A stretch of 14,678 nt of DNA from Irineochytrium annulatum (lineage: Eukaryota; Chytridiomycota; Chytridiomycetes; Chytridiales; Chytridiaceae). The position numbers and the translations under genes are program-made. Positions 9,471 to 14,678 of this stretch are shown piece after piece (positions within the stretch are counted from its first letter, which is position 1; each line of letters opens with the position of its first letter). The stretch covers positions 1-14,678 of the forward strand of contig JADGJL010000736.1 of NCBI GenBank assembly GCA_027600665.1, given 5' to 3'. The notes below the pieces were generated by a model. That model saw nothing but the letters and a program-made list of their open reading frames with translations, made no database searches and was not told the origin of the DNA.

Positions 9471-10331
9471 TTACACCAACGCCTCGTACGGGACCGGGGT
9501 GACGGTGGTGGGGATGTTCTTAACGCCGGAGACGAAGTGAGCGCCCCTCGGCTGAACGGGCTGCCTCTTGATGATGAACGAGACTAGAGAGAAAACATAC
9601 TGAGAAAACAACCTCTACAGAAACGTGCAAAATATCGTGTCAACAAATGAGCTAATACTTACCACCCTTCTCCTTCGCGTCCTGCTTCAGCTTCGCGTTG
9701 TGCTTCACCCTCCTGACAAAGCCCTCCCTGCACTTCGAGTGCTTGACGTGCTCGACCTTGAGGTTCACCCTCTTCTCCAGGTACCGGTTCCCGACGACCT
9801 TGTGGACGATGACGCCAACGGCAGACTTGGTCACGTTGTAGACGACGCCCGTCTTGCCCTGGTAGAACTTGTGGGGCATACCCTTCTGGATCGCGCCGTT
9901 CGCCTTAATGTCGACAATGTCGCCGATCTTGTAGTTGACCAGGTAGGTCGAGAGCTTCACGGGGCCCTTCGTGCGGAAGTCCCGCGAGAAGAGGTGCCGG
10001 GTGCGCGCGCGGAGACCTGTTGGTGTGGTCCGCGGTCAGTATTCGTTCTCCTGCATTTCCGCTGCCGCTCCCAGTCTCCCCCGAGTCCCAACACGCCACA
10101 GCGTCGCCCACGCCGCACTCCTCCCGAGTTCAGGCGCGGCACTGCATGCGCCAGTAGCGGCCCGGAGTGATCACCGAGGCGCCCGTACGCGACGGCCTTC
10201 CACAGGAGCTACAAAGCTATCAGACTCCGCGTCCAGCTCGATGTCGGTTCCTCCGCCCTCCACTCCGGCCATCCCTGATCCGTCGATCGTCGTCGCCGCG
10301 GGCTTCGATGCTCACCGAAGGAGTGCGGCAT
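9471..10331 (-). CDS. RPL21: Large-subunit ribosomal protein eL21 (3 exons, 160 aa)
   Basis: Exons in transcript order: 10331-10316, 10016-9663, 9583-9471 (TAA), 483 nt. eL21 is a cytosolic 60S protein found in eukaryotes and archaea. The spliced product is 160 aa, the usual family length. It starts MPHSFGLRARTRHLFSRDFR and continues through YKIGDIVDIKANGAIQKGMP, HKFYQGKTGVVYNVTKSAVG, NRYLEKRVNL and VEHVKHSKCREGFVRRVK, and ends FIIKRQPVQPRGAHF...VPYEALV. The first exon holds only five codons plus one base. It was identified by its GGTGAGC donor and by the expected MPHS-type start. Intron 1 (10017-10315) is 299 bp, against about 50 bp typical here, and ends in a clean ATACTGAC...CCAACAG. Intron 2 (9584-9662) is 79 bp. 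Codon choice is strongly C/G-ending, as expected for high expression. Confidence 0.95.
10017..10315 (-). other. Long first intron of eL21
   Basis: This 299-bp GC-rich intron is the longest in the window, with donor G|GTGAGC and acceptor CAACAG|GT. Ribosomal protein introns often host snoRNAs or transcriptional enhancers. I looked for C/D boxes (RTGATGA with CTGA) and an H/ACA hairpin tail and found no convincing pair. No coding frame in it matches a family. Confidence 0.75.
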
Positions 10332-10899
10332 GATGCTCTGTGGTAGTAAAAGACGGAACCAGCAGAAAAGCAATGCCAATTAGACGTGCCCCGTGGCGCA
10401 GTTATGATTATTACTCAACATTCCATTACTTTACATTACTGCGTAAGTGATATCCTACGTTATGTTTTGTACGAACGGCTCCCGTAAACACATATAAAAT
10501 CTTCATTGAACTTTTTTCAGCCAGTATTAGCAATGCAAGTTTCTGCACAACAGCGCACGTTGGGCGAGCTGAACTGAGAGAGCGCCACACCTCACTCTGT
10601 GCTTATGCTGTTAACGTGGTGGGTTGAGAGCTAAGTGGATGTTACGTGCTTGGGATATATCGTTCACTTCTTCCGAATTCGTGAAGGCTATTTTGCCATT
10701 TATTTACATCGGCGACGCGACGAGAGCTTGCGATGAATGCTCCGAACCGGAGCCTAAGCAGGACGCGATGATCACCGAGCTATACAAACGCGTTCTTTCG
10801 TAAAAAGCGTCCAGCGTGGACTAGCCCACCCTCAGTACGCACAATCCTCTCTTCGACAACAACTTTCACCTACCCTTCACCTACCACTCAATCAGCAAC
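10332..10899. promoter_or_regulatory. Intergenic region upstream of eL21 and of the orphan gene
   Basis: These 568 bases lie between two divergent start codons and should hold both promoters. Near the plus-strand gene there is a TATA-like ctatacaaa at about 10780-10790. A pyrimidine-rich leader (about 10830-10898) repeats tcacctacc just before the ATG, as in many fungal 5' UTRs. An imperfect palindrome (cttcttccgaattcgtgaag) lies near 10667. I see no RNA gene and no convincing coding frame. Confidence 0.4.
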
Positions 10900-11226
10900 A
10901 TGAGTATCACGATCCTTACGGCCTTGTTCGTCACCCTGGCGGCCATGGCGCCTCGGTGCCCTACGGAGGCGAGGCTTCGACGGCGGCAAGAAATACGGGA
11001 TCCCATCAACACGCCGCCACCTCCAGTCAAGAAGGTCCAGTCGCCCGTCGTCAAGAAGCTCCTACCTCCGGTCAAAATGGTTTCGCCGCCCGTGTCAAGA
11101 CACTGCCGCTCCCATAAAGTAAGTTCCGCCCCCGGTCCTATCCGCTAATATTATTTTCAGCGATGCTCCAGGATGTTGCCGTTATTAGTTCACAGAATAC
11201 AGGGCCGTAAACGTTACGTAAAATAA
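10900..11226 (+). CDS. Unrecognised small basic proline-rich protein, probably secreted (2 exons, 94 aa)
   Basis: Exons 10900-11118 and 11161-11226 (TAA), 285 nt. I do not recognise a family. The intron has textbook signals: GTAAGT donor, CCGCTAATATT branch region and TTTTCAG acceptor, 42 bp, phase 0. This is the main argument that the gene is real. Residues 1-17 look like a signal peptide, with a hydrophobic core ITILTALFVTLAAM. Next comes a basic patch, RLRRRQ (25-30), of the kind cut by Kex2-like proteases. Residues 38-66 hold a degenerate proline/lysine repeat: PPPPVKKVQ, SPVVKKLL, PPVKMVS, PPVSR. The C-terminus is basic and has two of the three cysteines (C69, C75; the other is C20). No transmembrane segment follows the signal. 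The pyrimidine-rich leader before the ATG also supports a gene. It might be a cell-wall or secreted peptide, or a chance frame. Confidence 0.5.
11020..11100 (+). repeat. Degenerate tandem repeat coding PPVKK-like units
   Basis: Four successive imperfect units of about 15-24 bases, each starting with a C-rich CCxCC(A/C/G)GTC core and the first two running into AAGAAG, encode the proline/lysine repeats of the small protein. The copies differ at many positions, including codon changes such as VKK to VKM and VSR, so the repeat is old or relaxed. Confidence 0.6.
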
Positions 11227-11554
11227 CCTTGATATCTGCACACGCGCGTATTGTCCATAATCTTCCCTTTATTTGGTGTATCGGTATATTGTCCACCTCT
11301 CCTGCTACCAAACGGCGACGTCCTTCACATCGTCGCTTGCAAGAAGCTAAATTCATAGCGACTCCTCGCCCAATCCCCCAAGTTCAATTCTCTCTCACCG
11401 TTCCCTCCTTGCGCGAGAGATTTGGTGGATATTCGAGGTCGTCGGCCGGGTTGTAAGTGCGCGTGGTACGGAACGGCGCAAACAGCTCGTAACGGCCACT
11501 AAGCATTTTAGGATATGCCTTTGCTAGCGAGAAAGAACACTGTCTTATGTTACG
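11227..11554. other. Flank with a candidate 5' UTR intron (11453-11511)
   Basis: No secure gene lies here. A 59-bp segment has a near-ideal donor (GTAAGTG at 11453) and an ideal end (CACTAAGCATTTTAG to 11511). It would suit a 5' UTR intron of the reading frame starting at 11555. No plus-strand frame joins across it into a long protein. On the minus strand a 64-codon frame (11578-11384) covers the same bases and matches no family I know. Confidence 0.35.
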
Positions 11555-11809
11555 ATGGGCGACGAGGACGTCCGCCATCTAAGGCAGCTCAAATACCTGT
11601 CCGAGGTCGACGATAGGTACCTAAAATTTCATTTCTACCTCGCCTGCCACCTCGGCGAAGCCCGCGTCGCCCTGATGACGGCGTAGGAGATGGAAGACGA
11701 CGACCTTCGCGTCCGCGACGGGCAGCACTGGCTCAGCGCCAGCATCGCGGACGTCAGTGGCCCTTATGACGTCGTCAGGGCGCAGAACGGGCACGCGGAG
11801 GGATCGTGA
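11555..11809 (+). pseudogene. Coding-like frame interrupted by a single TAG (unrecognised)
   Basis: From ATG 11555 the frame runs 43 codons to a TAG at 11684-11686, then 40 more codons in the same frame to TGA at 11807-11809. Both halves show the C/G-ending codon bias of the real genes here. The first part reads RHLRQLKYLSEVDDRYLKF and the second DLRVRDGQHWLSASIADVSG. No family is recognised. Three readings are open. It may be a recent nonsense mutation in a small gene. The TAG may be the 3' splice site of an 81-bp intron (11606-11686), in phase 0 with a weak GTCGAC donor and a CTGATGAC branch. Or it may be a decayed fragment of a larger gene. An in-frame stop near 11525 and the splice-like segment 11453-11511 lie upstream. 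Confidence 0.35.
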
Positions 11810-12209
11810 GGGTTGGGGTGGGCTTCTATCAATGTCTCTGGCCTGATTTAATCCGTGAATAAGTGATGCCAGAAGCTTGCGCAGGCCAGGCCCAGAAAAC
11901 AGTGGCGAGGGCGAGAGAGCAGGAAGGTAGTGCCGCCGACGTCGAAGGGGAAGCCGAACGTGGGACGAGGAAGTGCTTGCCGTGCGCGTTGAGGATAGTA
12001 TAGGGATGCGAATAAGGTACGAAATGAAGTTTTTCGGATAGTTAAGAAATTGTGCCTCTAGTTAGCAGTGTCTACATGATGCCTAGTAAATGCTGCCGGC
12101 ACAAGGAAACGTAGAAACTGGGAATAAACTACAATGACGAGCGAGCAATTTAGAAATAGTAGCAGCAATTGGGAACTAGGATTTAAACTGGTACGACGTG
12201 GCTTGAGCA
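11810..12209. other. Intergenic region upstream of SKI2
   Basis: These 400 bases have a GC-rich first half (11870-11990) and an AT-richer second half that should contain the SKI2 promoter. In the GC-rich half short frames on both strands have coding-like composition, but none is long, joins cleanly or matches a family. They may be relics of the broken frame upstream. I see no RNA gene or terminator hairpin. Confidence 0.35.
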
Positions 12210-14678
12210 ATGTCGAATGCTCAAGCCTCCCCGGGGATGAGCACGAACGCGACAGCGACCGAGGGCGAGAGCGAGATCAAGACCAACTCCTTGAAATGGT
12301 CCGTCAAGCAGGTTAAAGAGGAGTTTGGCTCGAAGCTTTCGGACGAGGAATTTTTTAAGGAGCTGGCAGAGCTGGAAAAATTGCCTCCTGAAGGTGATAT
12401 TATCTTCTATTCTTTCCATTCGGAGCTTACTGGAAGTAATTTTGCTAATATGCCGATTTTTTTTACATTAAAGACGTCTCTTTGCATCATGAGCTTCCCA
12501 GAATCTTTCGCATTGGCAAGATGGGGAAATACAAGCTCATCCCGAACGACCCTAAATTTGCCTCTATGCCACCGCAAGTTTCGGATGTACGTATATTAGA
12601 CCTTGTTTCGTCTAATGGTACTTACTGTGATCCTTTGGCAGATGCCGTTCGATTTCCCAGACCTAAACCCAACTGCCGAAGACATTAAGGAGGAGTTTGT
12701 AAGGAGATATCTCCTGCCTAAACCCGAGTTCAGCAAGGCGATCATGAAGGAGATGGCAAAGTATGCATTCTGCTCGTGGTATTCTATATCACCCTGATCC
12801 ACCACTAGAACTATACCCCGCGAAACCGATTTCCTCTCCTGCCTGGACATCGGCGTCTCTAAAATGCACACGGATTACCAATTCATTAGGGATCCGAGGA
12901 CGTTTGAGATAACGGAGATTCGGGAGGTATAGTTGATATAGTGACGTTCTGAGATATTCACGTCTCCGTCAGAGCATCACAATAGAGGACGTGACGCCGC
13001 AGGACGCGACGTCCTTTCAACGACCAGCCGGTCGGAAAGCGGACTTTGTGCGAGGAACTTCGTCCGGCATCCCTTTCGCTCCAGGTAATAATATATCGAG
13101 GGACTTTCGTGCTAACTCACCTATTTTAGGTGGAATTGAGACCGCCGTGAAGGCTTACGACATGTTGGAGCAAGACCTTGATGATCTTTTGAACTTGGAT
13201 GAAGGTACTGAACTCAAATTGCACGACGAGGCCTAATGTGGATACAGATCGGCTGCGGACCATTCCGACCGGGTTTTCACGAGGCATCAAGCTAGATGCG
13301 AAAGGCCTGAAACCGGAGAAGAACAAGGGCCTCGTCAACATTCGAGCCATCTTTAGAGGCGAAGACACAGAGTTTGACGTGAACGCGATCATCCCGAAGA
13401 TCGAGCCTGTTAAGGTGCGTTTTCAATACTTTAACTCTAGTGACGTTGGCATCTACTGATAGAAACCGGAATCGACGGCCGTGGACGTCGACGAGCCACC
13501 GCCGCCGAGCACGGAGCGCAAGGATATTGATGACCTTTTGCCGGATTCAACGACTGCGACGGTGCGTCTGCCTAAACCCGTGGCGACGGCTGCGAAGCGA
13601 GAGTGGGCCCACGTTGTCGACGTCAACAAGCCATTTCCGGACTTCTACGAGAAAGTCCCGGATATGGCGCACAAGGTCGTTGCCATCTCTTTTCGAAGAG
13701 CCGAACACTTCGACTTACTATTCTGTTTAGTACCCGTTCGAATTAGACCTGTTCCAAAAGCGGGCCGTTTATCATCTGGAGAGGGGAGACTCCGTCTTCG
13801 TCGCCGCCCATACCTCCGCAGGCAAGACCGTCGTCGCCGAATATGCCATCGCGCTGGCGCAGAAGCATATGACAAGGTAAATACTGCTATTCTTCGCCAT
13901 CCCTCCACCTCGTACCTAACGATCCTACCTTTCAGAGCGATCTATACCTCCCCGATAAAAGCCCTCTCCAACCAAAAATTCCGCGACTTCCGGGACACGT
14001 TCGACGAGGTTGGGATTCTGACGGGCGACGTCCAGATTCAGCCCGAGGCCTCCTGCTTGGTGATGACGACGGAGATCCTGCGATCCATGCTCTACAGGGG
14101 CGCCGATCTGATCCGGGACGTGGAGTTTGTTATCTTTGACGAGGTGCATTACGTCAATGACGCGGAGAGGGGGGTCGTGTGGGAAGAGGTCATCATCATG
14201 CTGCCGAGGCATGTCACGTTCATTTTATTGTCGGCCACTGTGCCGAATACGAGGGAGTTTGCGGATTGGGTTGGGTACGTGTTTTAAGCGTGTATCTTTT
14301 CGTCCCGAGACGGCGCTGACTTCAACTGTTTTAATCTTGGGCTCGTAGGAGAACGAAGAAGAAGGATATCTACGTGATCTCGACTTCGAAGCGGCCGGTC
14401 CCGCTCGAGCACTTTCTCTACGTAGAAAAGGAGCTTTACAAGATCGTCGGACCCGAAAAAAAGCTCCTCACGACAGGGTAATGAACTTGTTTTCCTTGCT
14501 GCCTTTTGCGTCCTAATCAGCTCGTTGGTAGGTATAAGCAAGCCCACGACGCCCTTCCAAGCTCGAAGCGAGCAGAGGCTAAAAAGGATCAGCCACGACC
14601 AACCGGCCGCGGTGATGGCGGGCGCGGTCGAGGCGGTGGGCGGGGCGGACAGAATCGCGGCGGCGGGCAGAATCGAGG
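12210..14678 (+). CDS. SKI2: Ski2-like DExH RNA helicase of the Ski complex (5' part, 12 exons seen)
   Basis: Exons: 12210-12393, 12474-12586, 12642-12760, 12809-12926, 12973-13084, 13130-13204, 13248-13414, 13463-13675, 13731-13876, 13936-14274, 14349-14477 and 14532 to the window end, giving about 620 residues. Ski2 is the 3'-5' helicase of the cytoplasmic Ski complex, which feeds mRNA into the exosome, including mRNA drawn from stalled ribosomes. Helicase motifs are plain: [30 protein letters not shown] (Walker A GKT 398-400), [35 protein letters not shown] (484-487) and SAT (515-517), then [15 protein letters not shown]. The N-terminal region, including [14 protein letters not shown] and [10 protein letters not shown], fits Ski2 better than its nuclear paralogue Mtr4. 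The last exon enters an RG/RGG-rich stretch from about residue 598, at the position of the Ski2 arch insert. The C-terminal half lies beyond the window. Introns are 43-80 bp and all joins keep frame. ATG 12210 is the first in frame. Confidence 0.93.

Noticed and set aside
9971..10333. Plus-strand 120-codon frame over the eL21 first intron
   Set aside because: It is antisense to eL21 coding sequence and intron, has low-complexity Ser/Pro/Arg composition and shows no splice support.
10381..10410. tRNA-like A box (gtggcgcagtt)
   Set aside because: No matching B box (GGTTCGANNCC), acceptor stem or anticodon arm follows within tRNA distance.
11384..11578. Minus-strand 64-codon frame, briefly considered as a mitochondrial ribosomal protein fragment (TYNPADDLEYPP)
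   Set aside because: The rest of such a protein is absent on either side, and the frame overlaps better plus-strand splice signals.
11848..11965. Minus-strand fragment reading FGFPFDVGGTTFL, protein-like to the eye
   Set aside because: It is short, has no start or splice context, and competing plus-strand frames look equally coding-like. There is no family match I can name.
1..14678. Mobile elements, CRISPR arrays, viral genes, or a gene cluster acting as one novel system
   Set aside because: No transposase, reverse transcriptase, terminal repeats, spaced direct repeats or viral hallmark proteins were seen. The recognised genes are housekeeping or flagellar and independently transcribed.

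Overview
This is a eukaryotic, almost certainly fungal, window. It holds six intron-rich protein-coding genes, and I placed 38 introns, nearly all 40-80 bp. The introns have GT..AG ends (one GC..AG), and most show a CTAAT/CTGAC-like branch site. One gene, DRC7, encodes a subunit of the axonemal nexin-dynein regulatory complex. The organism therefore very likely makes a motile flagellum. With compact fungal-style genes this points to a zoosporic (chytrid-like) fungus; the sequence alone does not give the genus.

Layout. 237-3897 (-): NOT4, the C4C4-RING/RRM/CCCH E3 ligase of the CCR4-NOT complex, 8 exons and 1085 aa, with a very long glutamine-rich C-terminus. 3898-4344: shared upstream region. 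4345-5011 (+): the NC2-beta/Dr1 histone-fold TBP repressor, 6 exons and 143 aa, with one GC-AG intron. 5012-5877: no convincing gene. 5878-9335 (+): DRC7, 13 exons and 941 aa. 9471-10331 (-): ribosomal protein eL21, 3 exons and 160 aa, with a 299-bp first intron; it ends tail-to-tail with DRC7 across 135 bp. 10900-11226 (+): an unrecognised 94-aa, two-exon, basic proline-rich protein with a probable signal peptide. 11555-11809 (+): a short coding-like reading frame broken by one TAG. 12210 to the window end (+): the 5' two-fifths to one-half of SKI2, the RNA helicase of the Ski complex, 12 exons seen and cut off in its RG-rich insert.

Functionally, NOT4, SKI2 and eL21 belong to translation, mRNA decay and ribosome quality control. 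NOT4 and NC2-beta form a divergent pair that touches transcription and TBP control. There is no operon logic here, and I see no mobile element, CRISPR array, viral gene, rRNA or tRNA.

The exon models join without frame errors. Summed exon lengths are exact multiples of three for all five complete genes (3258, 432, 2826, 483 and 285 nt). Splice sites were assigned by eye from GT/AG signals, reading frame and remembered family conservation. No alignment or transcript was available. The most original items are the orphan secreted protein, the stop-interrupted frame beside it, three stop-free 3n introns, and the GC-AG intron in NC2-beta.
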